Source: Acidovorax sp. 107 (lineage in GTDB: Bacteria; Pseudomonadota; Gammaproteobacteria; Burkholderiales; Burkholderiaceae_C). Taken from it: 64,000 nt of DNA. Positions 7,747 through 16,671 of the stretch are shown one piece after another (the stretch's first letter is position 1; every line of letters begins with the position of its first letter). The translations under genes were made by a program, and so were the position numbers. The notes beneath the pieces are model-generated. The model ran no database searches, had not been told where the DNA came from, and was given only the letters and a program-made list of their open reading frames with translations. The stretch covers positions 870,501 through 934,500 of the forward strand of contig NZ_QBTZ01000001.1 of the NCBI RefSeq assembly GCF_003058055.1. The letters run 5' to 3'.

Positions 7747-9045
7747 TTACGGCGAAGGTGCCGCGCCCGTGGCCTGTGCGGCCTCTTCAAAACGGTCCAC
7801 CTTGCGCAGGGTTTGGAACGCCAGCATCCAGCCACCCACCACCCCCAGGGTGCACAGTCCGCCCACGATGGCGGCAGGCACCACGCCCAGCCACGCAGCG
7901 CTCGTACCTGCGCGGAACTCGCCCAGTTCGTTGGACGAGCCGATGAACAGCATGTTCACCGCGTTCACCCGCCCGCGCATGGAGTCGGGCGTGGAGAACT
8001 GCACCAGCGCGCCGCGGATGTACACGCTCACCATGTCGGCTGCCCCGGCCACCAGCAGCGCCGCGAAAGACAGCCAGAACAGCGTGGACAGCGCAAACAC
8101 CAGGTTGGCCACGCCAAATACCGCTACGGCGATGAACATGGTGCGGCCCACATGGCGGTTGAAGGGCCGCATGCTCAGGTACAGCCCGGCGCTGACCTCG
8201 CCCACCGCCATGGCACTGCGCAGCGCGCCCAGGCCAGCAGGGCCTACGTGCAGCACCTCTTGCGCGTAGATGGGCAGCAGCGCCACCACGCCACCCAGCA
8301 GCACGGCAAACAGGTCCAGCGAGATGGTGCCCAGAATGATGGGCCGGGTGCGGATGAAGGTGATGCCCGCGCCAAAGCGCTCCAGCATCGTGCCCTGCGC
8401 AGGGCCGGGCGCCGTGGCGTGGGCCACCACCACGCGCAGCAGCAGTGCCACGCCCAGTACAAAGCAGGCGCAGCAAATGGCATAGGTCAGCTCGCCCCCG
8501 CCCAGCGCGTACAGCAGCCCGCCCAGCAGCGGCCCGCCAATGCTGGCCACGCGCATCAGCATGCTGTTGGCGGCGATGGCCTGGGCCAGTTGCGCACGCG
8601 GCACGATCTGCGGCAACAGGCTTTGCATGGCCGGGCCCGAGAACGCGCGGGCGCAGCCATACAGCACCAGCACGGCATAAATGCCCGCCACGCCGCTGCT
8701 GCCGTGGCCAGACAGCCACCAGAGCAAGGCGCTGCACACGCCGCCCACCGACCAGGCCAGTGCCAGGATGCGCTTGCGGTCAAAGCGGTCGATCAGGTCG
8801 CCCGCCGGCAGCAGCAGGGCCAGCATGGGCAGAAACTGCGCCAGGCCCACATAGGCCAGCGCCAGCGGCTGCCGGGTCAGGTCGTACACCTGCCAGGCCA
8901 CCACCACAGCCTGCACCTGGGTGGCGACCACGGCCACCACGCGGGCGATCAGGAAGGAAACAAAGCCGGCATGGCGGTAGACGTTGGCAGGTTCGGCGGG
9001 CGCGGCAACAGCGGCGCTCGGGGTGATGGGCTCGGGGGTGGGCAT
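7747..9045 (-). CDS. MFS transporter (EntS-like exporter family)
   Basis: 432 aa with about 12 hydrophobic segments. It begins FVSFLIARVVAVVATQVQAVVVAWQVYDLT, the pattern of the EntS/MFS_3 exporter family. The loop after TM2 reads LLPAGDLIDRFDRKRIL, a version of the MFS motif A. The second half repeats it weakly (STPDSMRGRVNAVN). It is likely a proton-driven drug or siderophore exporter. Substrate is unknown and no siderophore genes are nearby. It is a single gene. Confidence 0.85.
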   Translation of the reverse strand: MPTPEPITPSAAVAAPAEPANVYRHAGFVSFLIARVVAVVATQVQAVVVAWQVYDLTRQPLALAYVGLAQFLPMLALLLPAGDLIDRFDRKRILALAWSVGGVCSALLWWLSGHGSSGVAGIYAVLVLYGCARAFSGPAMQSLLPQIVPRAQLAQAIAANSMLMRVASIGGPLLGGLLYALGGGELTYAICCACFVLGVALLLRVVVAHATAPGPAQGTMLERFGAGITFIRTRPIILGTISLDLFAVLLGGVVALLPIYAQEVLHVGPAGLGALRSAMAVGEVSAGLYLSMRPFNRHVGRTMFIAVAVFGVANLVFALSTLFWLSFAALLVAGAADMVSVYIRGALVQFSTPDSMRGRVNAVNMLFIGSSNELGEFRAGTSAAWLGVVPAAIVGGLCTLGVVGGWMLAFQTLRKVDRFEEAAQATGAAPSP

Positions 9046-9194
9046 GGGTGGGGTCAGCGGGTGGGGCGTTCGCCCGATGCGGCGATGCCCCCAAAAGGCG
9101 GGAGGCCAGATGCTAGCGTTTGTGGCGCGGGGCTGCTGTCAAGCACTGGTAAAGCCTTGCTGCGGGCGCCCTGAGGGACTGGTCGCCGATGGAG

Positions 9195-9632
9195 TCAACG
9201 GCGCTGCCGGTGCCGGTAGTCCCAGGGCGCCAAGGGCCGCTTTTGGGACCACAGGCCCGCATGCTGCGCCTGTGCGGAGCGCTGCAGGGGCGCCAGGTGT
9301 GGGTAGCCGCTGGCGTATGGCGTGTAGACCCAGGCCATGCCCGCGCGCACCTGCGCCGTGGCGACATCGGTGCCCCCGCAGCGCACCTGCGCCACCATGC
9401 GCCCGTAGCTGTCTTCATCCACCGGCTGCAGCGTGGCACGCTGGCGAAAGCACAGCTGGGCCAGATGCTGGCGCGACTTCTGGCCAAACGCCTGGCGCGA
9501 TTCAGGTGCGTCGATGGCGGCGATGCGCACCTTCACCTGCTGGTAGGCGCCGGGCGTGCCGCAGCGGGCGGTGAGGGTGTCGCCGTCGCTGATGGCGACG
9601 ACCAGGCAAAGCAGGGAGGCGGCGAGGGGCAC
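9195..9632 (-). CDS. Thermonuclease family (SNase-like) protein
   Basis: 145 aa. Staphylococcal nuclease-fold motifs: ISDGDTL (Ca-binding Asp), KVRIAAIDAPES (active-site Arg and Asp-Ala-Pro-Glu) and DSYGRMVAQV. The start is a GTG at 9632. In-frame codons upstream reach a stop with no better start. The leader PLAASLLCLVVA is a short hydrophobic stretch consistent with a clipped signal peptide. It probably degrades or binds nucleic acid outside the cytoplasm. Confidence 0.8.
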   Translation of the reverse strand: MPLAASLLCLVVAISDGDTLTARCGTPGAYQQVKVRIAAIDAPESRQAFGQKSRQHLAQLCFRQRATLQPVDEDSYGRMVAQVRCGGTDVATAQVRAGMAWVYTPYASGYPHLAPLQRSAQAQHAGLWSQKRPLAPWDYRHRQRR

Positions 9633-10040
9633 AGGGGGCTTGATGGTGGGTAGGCAGGCGGTGGCGGCGATGCTTTTGCAGCAATGGGCTCATTGGGGCC
9701 GGATGTGCTACAGCAGCATGCCTTGATAGCTATGAATAGTATAGCGTTGCGATCTGCAGGAGTGCGGTGGCAGGCAGGCACAGGGGCTGGCACGAGGCGC
9801 GTTGTCGCTGCTGAGAACCCGTTCCTGGCACCCGGCACAACGCCGGGCTGTTTTGCTTCAAGGTGTTACCACACCCACGTGTGCACGGCATGAAGAATGT
9901 GGGGAACCGGGAGCGGTTACTGCCGTCAGACACCCCAGGCGCTGTGACAATGGGGTGCATTGTCCAATGCGCTCGTTTCGCGTTTGCTTAGCGCTTGTTA
10001 TCGTCGGCACTAGCCACCCACCACCCAAGGAGTCCCGGTT
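9633..10040. other. Gene-free gap with repeat, hairpin and inverted repeat
   Basis: I see no convincing gene here. It holds a family A repeat copy (9679-9746), a hairpin CCCGGC/GCCGGG (9831-9836 and 9842-9847) followed by CTGTTTT that could be a terminator, and an inverted repeat GACAAT/ATTGTC (9946-9951 and 9959-9964) upstream of the DUF2242 lipoprotein gene that could be an operator. Confidence 0.5.
9679..9746. repeat. Dispersed repeat family A, intergenic copy (upstream of nuclease)
   Basis: Ends in GCATGCCTTGATAGCTATGA followed by ATAGTATAG, the same right half as the other copies (AGCTATxAAxAxxATAG). It lies just upstream of the SNase-like gene on the minus strand, in the same orientation as the copies at 22700, 27455 and 31978. 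The left half is more diverged. Confidence 0.55.
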
Positions 10041-10628
10041 TTGCGTTTCCCCTGGTCCACAGAATTCCATGCCCCCCTAACCGCGCTTTTGCGCGCCGCC
10101 GCCGTGGCCCTGGCCTGTGGCGCGACCTTGGTCATGGCAGGCTGCACCAGCACGGGGGTCAAGACGTTTGGCGTGCAGGAGAGCTTTGGCTCGGTTGCCA
10201 CCTATTCGCGCCTGTTTGATGCCACCCCGGCCCAGACCTGCGAGGCCTCGCGCCGCGCGCTGCTCAGCCAGGGCTACGTCATCTCGTCCAGCTCGGCCGA
10301 TCTGGTCGAGGGCAAGAAGAGCTTCCAGCCCGAGCCCGAATCGCACCTGCAGATGGTGGTGCGTGTGGTGTGTGTGCCCGAGGCCAACGACGGCAAGGTC
10401 AGCCTGGGCTTTGTCACCGCCACGCAGGACACCTACGCATTGCGCAAGACCAACAACTCGGCCAGCGTGGGCGTGGGCGCCATTGGCTCGGTGTCGCTGC
10501 CGTTTTCGTCCAGCAGCGAGTCGCTGGTCAAGGTGGGCAGCGAGACCATCGCCAAAGACACCTTCTACGACAGCTTTTTTGACCTGGTCAAACGCTACCT
10601 GGTCATCGACCAGGCCCTGGCGGACTGA
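10041..10628 (+). CDS. DUF2242 lipoprotein
   Basis: 195 aa with a TTG start at 10041 preceded by AAGGAG. After a hydrophobic stretch, LVMAGC gives a lipobox with Cys35, so it should be a lipidated envelope protein. The mature part (FDATPAQTCEASRRALLSQGYVI, then a YALRKTNNSASVGVGAIGSVSLP stretch) matches the uncharacterised DUF2242 family common in Burkholderiales. Function unknown. Confidence 0.8.
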   Translation: MRFPWSTEFHAPLTALLRAAAVALACGATLVMAGCTSTGVKTFGVQESFGSVATYSRLFDATPAQTCEASRRALLSQGYVISSSSADLVEGKKSFQPEPESHLQMVVRVVCVPEANDGKVSLGFVTATQDTYALRKTNNSASVGVGAIGSVSLPFSSSSESLVKVGSETIAKDTFYDSFFDLVKRYLVIDQALAD

Positions 10629-10673
10629 GCGCCAGGGGCGTCGCCGGCTTCTTCGCTCGTCGCATCCCCGTCA

Positions 10674-11219
10674 TCAGGCGGCGCGCCAGCGTTGTACCCA
10701 GGCCCATCCTTCTGCCCAGTCGCCCAGATTGCTGTCGGCATTGATGTGCCCTTTGGCTCCCAGGTCCACCTGCTGAGCACCCCAGGCGGTTGCGCAGTGC
10801 GCCGAGAAGGACGGTGTGGAATACGGATCGTCGCTGCTGCTCACCAGCACGGTCTGGCGCGCGGGCTGACCCGGTGCGGTCAGTGCGGCAGGCACCGGGG
10901 CGAAGCCTTTGGCATCCGTTGGAAAGTGGGGGCCATCAGGGTCGGGCACGGCCACCAGCAGCAGGGCATGCACGGCGGCCGACGAGCCGGCGGCCCACCG
11001 CGCCAGCGCGAGGCAACCCAGGCTGTGGGCCACCACGATCGGGGGCTGGCTTGCGGCGTGGATGGCCGCGTCAATGGCCTGCACCCAGGCCTCGCATTGG
11101 GGGTGCGCCCAATCGTCCTGCTCCACGCGCGCGACGCCTGCGTGCTGGGTTTGCCACAATGATTGCCAATGGCTGGGGCCGGAGTTGTAGATGCCGGGAA
11201 CAAGCAAAACAGGTCTCAT
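10674..11219 (-). CDS. RBBP9/YdeN-type alpha/beta hydrolase
   Basis: 181 aa from the ATG at 11219 (MRPVLLVPGIYNSGPSHW). It has the short serine hydrolase fold: nucleophile motif VAHSLGCLALARW, an Asp in SSDDPYS, and a His in LGAKGHINADSNLGDWAEGW near the C-terminus. The family includes small esterases of unclear substrate. The adjacent Lrp-type regulator is divergently transcribed from the 138-nt intergenic space and may control it. A longer frame to 11324 runs into that space and was rejected. Confidence 0.85.
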   Translation of the reverse strand: MRPVLLVPGIYNSGPSHWQSLWQTQHAGVARVEQDDWAHPQCEAWVQAIDAAIHAASQPPIVVAHSLGCLALARWAAGSSAAVHALLLVAVPDPDGPHFPTDAKGFAPVPAALTAPGQPARQTVLVSSSDDPYSTPSFSAHCATAWGAQQVDLGAKGHINADSNLGDWAEGWAWVQRWRAA

Positions 11220-11357
11220 CGTCAAATTCCTTGGGGTCAAAAAAGCAGTGGTGTCACTGCTTGCCAAAGATAGGTGCCGCGCCTGTGGCTGGGCAGGGGG
11301 CATCATCGGAAAGTGGCCCTCCAAACCTTGAAGTCATCGCAGAGGGAGCATTGCACC

Positions 11358-11795
11358 GTGGAGCTGGACAAAAAAGACCGACAGATCCTCATGGCGCTGC
11401 AGGTCGACGCTCGCCAGAGCCTGTCTGCGTTGGGCAAGCAGATCGGTCTGTCGCAGCCTGCGATGAGCGAGCGCGTAAAAAAACTCGAAGACGCGGGAGT
11501 GATCGTGGGCTACCAGGCCCGCATCGACCTGGCTGCTGCTGGCCTGGGCTTGCAGGCTGTGGTGCGGGTGCGCACCACGCATGAACACATCCAGCGCTAT
11601 GTGCAGCTGTTTCAGACCATGCCGGAGGTGCTGGACGCCGTGCGCGTGACGGGCGAGGATTGCTTTGTGGTGCGCTGCGCATTTGGACAGCCTGCGGACC
11701 TGGAGCGCGTGGTGGATGCCCTGGCGGCGTTTGGCAGCGTGTCTACATCCTTGGTGCTATCGCACCCTGTGAGCAAGGTGGTACCGCTGGCATGA
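11358..11795 (+). CDS. Lrp/AsnC family regulator
   Basis: 145 aa from a GTG at 11358 preceded by AGAGGGAGCA. N-terminal HTH (ELDKKDRQILMALQVDARQS, recognition helix LSQPAMSERVKKLEDAGVI) and C-terminal RAM/ACT-like ligand domain (GLQAVVRVRTTHEHIQRY, VTGEDCFVVRCAF). Members bind amino acids and control amino-acid-related genes. It is divergent from the RBBP9-type hydrolase, its most likely local target. Confidence 0.88.
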   Translation: MELDKKDRQILMALQVDARQSLSALGKQIGLSQPAMSERVKKLEDAGVIVGYQARIDLAAAGLGLQAVVRVRTTHEHIQRYVQLFQTMPEVLDAVRVTGEDCFVVRCAFGQPADLERVVDALAAFGSVSTSLVLSHPVSKVVPLA

Positions 11796-11848
11796 CGCGG
11801 CGGGCCAGCAGGGCCTGTCTGCGTGTGACACGCGCGCAGTAGCCGTGC

Positions 11849-12388
11849 TCAACGGCAGACCCTGTAGCGCAACTCCGCAAACACCCCACCCAGCGTGGTC
11901 ACCGACTGCAGCTGCAGCGGCGGCTGCACCACGCGGCGCGGAAACAGCGGCGTGCCCGCGCCCAGTGTGACGGGCGCGATCTGCACGATCAGCTCGTCCA
12001 GCAGACCTGCATCGTAAAACTGCCCGACCAGGTCACCCCCACCCACCACCCACACGTTGCGTCCCGCTGCTGCATGCACCATGGCCTGGTGCACGGGATG
12101 CACATCGCCATGCACAAACCGCACATCGGCGCCGGCAATGCCGCGCAGCGTGCGCGAGCTGAACACCCAGGTCGGTTGCGTGTACGGCCAGGGTTGGCCC
12201 GCATCGATGGCGTGTTTCAGCATCCATTCGTAGGTGTGCGATCCCATGGCCAGCGCGCCCACGTCGCGGATGAAAGCGGGGTAACTGGAGCCCTCGATCT
12301 CGCCAAACTGCAGCAGCCAGCCGAGGTCATGGTCGGGCGTGGCGAGGAAGCCGTCCAGGCTGGAGGCTCCGTAGAACTGTGTGGTCAT
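11849..12388 (-). CDS. Dihydrofolate reductase-like (RibD C-terminal fold) protein
   Basis: 179 aa from the ATG at 12388. It begins MTTQFYGASSLDGFLATPDHDLGWL, the start typical of the YyaP/YwjB-type DHFR superfamily proteins. Later come VFSSRTLRG, NVWVVGGGDLVGQFYDAGLLDELIVQIAPVTLGAG, which is the NADPH-site GGG motif of that fold. Substrate unknown. The longer frame to 12643 crosses the promoter region of the acyl-CoA synthetase and was rejected. Confidence 0.85.
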   Translation of the reverse strand: MTTQFYGASSLDGFLATPDHDLGWLLQFGEIEGSSYPAFIRDVGALAMGSHTYEWMLKHAIDAGQPWPYTQPTWVFSSRTLRGIAGADVRFVHGDVHPVHQAMVHAAAGRNVWVVGGGDLVGQFYDAGLLDELIVQIAPVTLGAGTPLFPRRVVQPPLQLQSVTTLGGVFAELRYRVCR

Positions 12389-12572
12389 GCGCTCTTCTTC
12401 GGGTCGTGATGGGAACCTGGGAATGTGCCGGGCGCTGGTGACAGCGTACTGGCAGCAATGGTGCACCGCGTCGGCGTTGGATGCGGATTTCAACGCTGTG
12501 GAGCCCTTCGGTCGCGCGAGCACGCGAGTGCGCGAATAGCGATGTGTGGGTCGTTCATGCGTAATTTTAAAA

Positions 12573-12608
12573 ATTGTACTTAGACAATTAATAGTCGTAT
12601 TTGACAAT
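12573..12608 (+). promoter_or_regulatory. Putative operator/promoter element of the catabolic cluster, left copy
   Basis: The 16-mer ATTGTACTTAGACAAT (12573-12588) sits 72 nt before the acyl-CoA synthetase start in an AT-rich patch of otherwise GC-rich DNA. The same 16-mer with one mismatch occurs in inverse orientation at 19559-19574, upstream of the thioesterase gene at the other end of the cluster. Both are followed by AATTAA and, about 35 nt from the element start, by a second ACAAT. The likely binder is the IclR-type regulator encoded inside the cluster. Confidence 0.6.
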
Positions 12609-12660
12609 AATTGCCGAAAAATTGAGACTGCATGCACCGCCACACAGAGCCCATGCAGCC

Positions 12661-14211
12661 ATGAAACGACTGACCGAATACACCAGCTACGCCGATGCCC
12701 AGACCCACTTCGCGCCTGAGCGTTTGTGGGATCTGTTTGATGGAAACCGGAGCGCTTTCAACATTGCCCATGAGTGCGTGGACCGCCATGCCGGCGCAGG
12801 CCGCGATGCCGTGATCGTCTGCCGTGCAGACGGCGTGGACGAGACCATCACCTTTGACGAACTCTCGCGGGATTCCGCCCGGTTTGCGCACTTTCTGGAG
12901 CGCAAGGGCGTGCGGCGCGGCGACCGCGTGGCGATCATGCTGGAGCCCTCGCGGGCCTTCTATACCGCCATGTTCGGTGTGATCAAGCGGGGTGCGATTG
13001 CCGTGCCGCTGTTCACCCTGTTTGGCCCCGATGGTGTGCGCCTGCGGGTGGGCGACTGCAAGCCCAGCCTGCTGGTCACCAACGAAGAAAAACGCGAAGT
13101 GGTGGCAGGTCTCGCCACCACGCCGTTCGAGGTGTTTGACGAAGCCCTGTGGCGCCAACTGGAGGCGCTGCCGTCCACCTACACGGTCAGTTCGCAGCCC
13201 GATGACCTGGCGGTTTTTCAATACACCTCCGGCACCACCCGCGAGTTGCCCGAGGCCGTCAAGCACACCCACAAGGCCCTGGTCACGCTGATGGTGGCCG
13301 CGCTGTACGGCACGGGCTTGCGCCCTGGCGACCGCTTCATGTGCCCTTCGTCGCCCGCCTGGGGGCATGGCCTGTGGCACGGCACGCTGGCACCGCTGGC
13401 GCTGGGCCTGACCATCGGCAGCTACAGCGGCCGGTTCAATGCCGAGCGGCTGCTGCAAGCGCTGTCAGTCCACCAGTTCACCAACATGTCGGCCGCAGCC
13501 ACGCACTACCGCATGATGAAGAACTGCGGCAAGGCGAGCGACTACCGCTACCACTTCACCAAGCTGTCGTTCACTGGCGAGCCCATCGACGACGACACGG
13601 CCGACTTTGTGCACGAGCGCTTTGGCCTGCCGGTGTGCAGTATGTATGGCACCACCGAGATCGGCGTGGTGCTGGTGAGCTACCCGGGGGCGAGCGACTT
13701 CCCGGTCAAGCGCGGCTCGCTGGGCAAGGCCGTGCCGGGCACGCGGGTCGAGGTGCATGACGCCCACGGCAACATCTGCCCGCCCGGCACGACGGGGCAG
13801 CTCATGGTGCTCCGCCGAGGCCAGTGGATACCCACCAAGGACCTGGGTCGCACCGACGAAGACGGCTACTTCTTCCATGGTGGCCGCGCTGACGACGTGA
13901 TCATTTCCGCCGGCTGGACCATGAGTGCGGTGGAGATCGAGAACGTGATCCTCATGCACGAAGACGTGCTCGAAGCCGCCGTGATCGGTGTGCCCGATGC
14001 ACTGCGCGGCCAGGTCGTCAAGGCCTTCATCGTGTCAGGCCGCGAGCGCAGCGAGGGCTTTGTCGAAGAGGTACAGAGCCTCGTCAAGACCAAGCTCAGC
14101 CAGCACGAATACCCGCGCCACATCGCGTTCGTGGCAGAGCTGCCCAAAACCCCCGCCGGCAAGGTGCACCGCAAGGTGCTGCGCGAGCGCGAGGCAGTGG
14201 CCTGCGCCTGA
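12661..14211 (+). CDS. AMP-dependent acyl-CoA synthetase
   Basis: 516 aa ANL-superfamily adenylate-forming ligase. The P-loop motif reads QYTSGTTRELPEAVKHTHKA (about residues 186-205), longer than the usual TSGTTGxPK. Later come the MYGTTEIG acyl-binding motif, the adenylation motif DLGRTDEDGYFFHGGRADD, the hinge, and the catalytic Lys motif PKTPAGKVHRKVL at the C-terminus. It should activate a carboxylic acid as its CoA thioester. The start at 12661 was chosen over a TTG at 12601 because the latter overlaps the putative promoter. First gene of a four-gene block with MaoC, CoA-transferase and Bug genes. The substrate is unknown. Confidence 0.85.
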   Translation: MKRLTEYTSYADAQTHFAPERLWDLFDGNRSAFNIAHECVDRHAGAGRDAVIVCRADGVDETITFDELSRDSARFAHFLERKGVRRGDRVAIMLEPSRAFYTAMFGVIKRGAIAVPLFTLFGPDGVRLRVGDCKPSLLVTNEEKREVVAGLATTPFEVFDEALWRQLEALPSTYTVSSQPDDLAVFQYTSGTTRELPEAVKHTHKALVTLMVAALYGTGLRPGDRFMCPSSPAWGHGLWHGTLAPLALGLTIGSYSGRFNAERLLQALSVHQFTNMSAAATHYRMMKNCGKASDYRYHFTKLSFTGEPIDDDTADFVHERFGLPVCSMYGTTEIGVVLVSYPGASDFPVKRGSLGKAVPGTRVEVHDAHGNICPPGTTGQLMVLRRGQWIPTKDLGRTDEDGYFFHGGRADDVIISAGWTMSAVEIENVILMHEDVLEAAVIGVPDALRGQVVKAFIVSGRERSEGFVEEVQSLVKTKLSQHEYPRHIAFVAELPKTPAGKVHRKVLREREAVACA

Positions 14212-14288
14212 CCCATTTCGTTCTCCCTCCCTGCTTTTTGCATCCCTCTTTCTCGGTTCCCCTCATCCACTACCAAGGAGACTTCACC

Positions 14289-15428
14289 ATGTCCAGCAGC
14301 CAGCAGCGCAGCTTTCCCAAAATCACCGACAGCGGCCTTGAAGAATTGCGCGAGCGCATCGGCATCAAGATCGGCCAGACGGCCGAGCCCTGGTGCCACG
14401 AGGCCACGCGCGACAACATCCGCCACTACGCGCACGGCATTGGCGACGACAACCCGCTGTGGTGCGACCCGGACTATGCGGCCAAGAGTCACTATGGCGG
14501 CATCGTGGCCCTGCCGAGCTTTCTGTTTGCCACCAGCCGCATCGTGTCGGGCTATGTGGGCGGGCTTCCGGGCGTGCACGCCATGTGGTCGGGCGCGGAC
14601 TGGACCTGGCACAAGCCCATCCGCCGCAACGACGTGATCTCCACCGAAGCCTCGCTCAAGGACCTGATCGAGCACCAGACCCGTTTTGCCGGCCGCGCCA
14701 TCCAGCAGATCTACCATGTGGACTTCTTCAACCAGGAGGGCGACAAGGTGGCCGAGGCCGACAGCTGGTGCTTTCGCACCGAGCGCGACCATGCGCGAGA
14801 GCAGGGCAGCAAATACCTCAACGTACGCGAACGCGGTCCCCGCCAGTACACGGACGAAGAGCTGAACGAGGCCTACAAGCTCTACCGCAACGAGGAAGTG
14901 CGTGGCGCAGTGCCTCGTTACTGGGAGGACGTGAACGTGGGCGACCAGCTGCCCACCATGTTCAAGGGGCCGATGACCGTGACCGGCTTCATCGCCTATG
15001 CGCAGGGCTGGGGCGGTCTGTACATCCGCGCCAACAAGCTGGCGTGGAAGCTGATCGACGCGCACCCCGGCGTAGGCATCAAGAACCGCTTCGGCATCCC
15101 TGACGTGCCAGAGCGCGTGCACTGGGAGGAAGACTTTGCGCTGGAAGTGGGCGCACCAGGTGCTTACGACTACGGCCCGGAGCGCACCTCATGGCTCACG
15201 CACCACCTCACTAACTGGATGGGCGACACGGGCTTTCTGCACAAGGCCAGTTGCAAGATCCGCCGCCACAATCCCGAGGGCGACATGCTGTTCATCAAAG
15301 GCAAGGTCACCCGCAAGTTCGTGGAGAACGGCCAGCACCTGGTCGAGATCGAACAGGAGGCGCACAACCAGGACGGCGAGCTGTCGGTGCTCGGCGGTGG
15401 CGTGGTGGTGTTGCCCAGCCGCGGGTGA
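14289..15428 (+). CDS. MaoC-family double-hotdog dehydratase/hydratase
   Basis: 379 aa from the ATG at 14289, preceded by CAAGGAG. Two hotdog domains: an N-terminal FAS1-like dehydratase half (HYAHGIGDDNPLWCDPDYAAKS, near residues 45-66) and a C-terminal MaoC-like half (VNVGDQLPTMFKGPMTVTGFIAYAQGWGG). The first half carries the D-x-N-P hydratase signature. The family hydrates or dehydrates enoyl-CoA thioesters; relatives include mesaconyl-CoA hydratases. It fits a pathway in which the upstream ligase or downstream CoA-transferase makes the thioester. Confidence 0.82.
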   Translation: MSSSQQRSFPKITDSGLEELRERIGIKIGQTAEPWCHEATRDNIRHYAHGIGDDNPLWCDPDYAAKSHYGGIVALPSFLFATSRIVSGYVGGLPGVHAMWSGADWTWHKPIRRNDVISTEASLKDLIEHQTRFAGRAIQQIYHVDFFNQEGDKVAEADSWCFRTERDHAREQGSKYLNVRERGPRQYTDEELNEAYKLYRNEEVRGAVPRYWEDVNVGDQLPTMFKGPMTVTGFIAYAQGWGGLYIRANKLAWKLIDAHPGVGIKNRFGIPDVPERVHWEEDFALEVGAPGAYDYGPERTSWLTHHLTNWMGDTGFLHKASCKIRRHNPEGDMLFIKGKVTRKFVENGQHLVEIEQEAHNQDGELSVLGGGVVVLPSRG

Positions 15429-15436
15429 AGATCAGC

Positions 15437-16639
15437 ATGACTAGCTTCAGCGCCACGGCGCTGGAGGGCCTGCGGGTGGTGGACCTCACCCGCGTGCTCG
15501 CAGGCCCCCTTTGCACCCAGATGCTCGCTGACAACGGCGCCCAGGTGGTCAAGATCGAACCGCCTGGTGGCGACGAGACGCGGCACCTGGGGCCGCCATA
15601 CGACGAGATGGGGCACTCCGCGTACTTTGCCGCGCTCAACCGGGGCAAAAAGGCCATCAGCCTGGACCTGAGCCAGAGCGATGCACAGGAGGTGCTGCAC
15701 CGCCTGCTGCAGGACGCCGATGTGCTGGTGGAGAACTTCCTGCCCGGCACCATGGAGAAATGGGGCCTGGGCTACGAAGACGTGCTGGCCCAGCGCTACC
15801 CGCGCCTCATCTACTGCGCCATCTCGGGCTTTGGTCGCGACGGGCCGCTGGGCGGGCTGCCGGGCTACGACGCGGTGTTGCAGGCGCAGTGCGGGCTGAT
15901 GAGCATCAACGGCGAATCGGCCACGGGTGCCACGCGCATGGGTATCCCCATCGTGGACCACCTCACGGGTTATGTGGCACTCACGGGCATCCTCATGGCC
16001 CTGTGCAGCCGGCACCAAAGCGGCGCGGGGCAGCGGGTGGAGGCCACCCTGTACGACACGGCGCTGAGCCTGCTGCTGCCCCATGCGTCGAACTGGTTTG
16101 CGTCCAAGAAGACACCGGGCTTGCTGGGCAGCGCGCACCCCAACATCGCGCCTTATGACAAGTTCAGGGCGCGCGACGGCCATGTGTTCATCGGCATCCT
16201 GAACGATGGCCAGTTCCGCCGGTTCGGCCTGCACATCGGGTGCCCCGGTCTGCCGGACGACCCGAGGTTTCACACCAACGCCGACCGCATCGAGCACCGC
16301 CAGGCGCTCAAGGACCTCATCGAGGCCGCCATTGCCACCGCAGACTGCGAGCCGCTGTGCGAGGCGCTGATGCGTGTGGGCGTGCCTGCCGGGGTGGTGA
16401 ACGATGTACCGCAGGCGCTGGCCCAGGCGCACTGCGCACACCGCCAGATGGTGATTCGGCAGGGCCCGTTCACGGCGCTGCGCGGCCCGGCGCGGCTGTA
16501 CGGCACCCCGGCCCTGCCAGGGGCTCCGCCACCGGACTTCAGCCAGCATGCCGACGAGGTACTGGCCGATCTCGGATTCAATGACGCCCAGAGGCGCGAC
16601 TTGTACAGCCGGGGTATTGCCCGCACTCGCCCGCTCTGA
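15437..16639 (+). CDS. CaiB/BaiF family III CoA-transferase
   Basis: 400 aa from the ATG at 15437, only 8 nt after the MaoC stop, so probably co-translated. It has the family III pattern: LEGLRVVDLTRVLAGPLCTQMLADNGAQVVKIEPPGGDETR at the N-terminus, NRGKKAISLDL, the catalytic-region DVLVENFLPGTMEKWGLGYE with Asp, and YDAVLQAQCGLMSING. It moves CoA between organic acids. Acceptor and donor are not deducible. Confidence 0.88.
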   Translation: MTSFSATALEGLRVVDLTRVLAGPLCTQMLADNGAQVVKIEPPGGDETRHLGPPYDEMGHSAYFAALNRGKKAISLDLSQSDAQEVLHRLLQDADVLVENFLPGTMEKWGLGYEDVLAQRYPRLIYCAISGFGRDGPLGGLPGYDAVLQAQCGLMSINGESATGATRMGIPIVDHLTGYVALTGILMALCSRHQSGAGQRVEATLYDTALSLLLPHASNWFASKKTPGLLGSAHPNIAPYDKFRARDGHVFIGILNDGQFRRFGLHIGCPGLPDDPRFHTNADRIEHRQALKDLIEAAIATADCEPLCEALMRVGVPAGVVNDVPQALAQAHCAHRQMVIRQGPFTALRGPARLYGTPALPGAPPPDFSQHADEVLADLGFNDAQRRDLYSRGIARTRPL

Positions 16640-16671
16640 TTTGCAGATCACAAAAAAGATAGGAGACAAGC

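Noticed and set aside
12601..12660. TTG start at 12601 extending the acyl-CoA synthetase by 20 residues
   Set aside because: The extension overlaps the putative operator/promoter and adds sequence not typical of the family.
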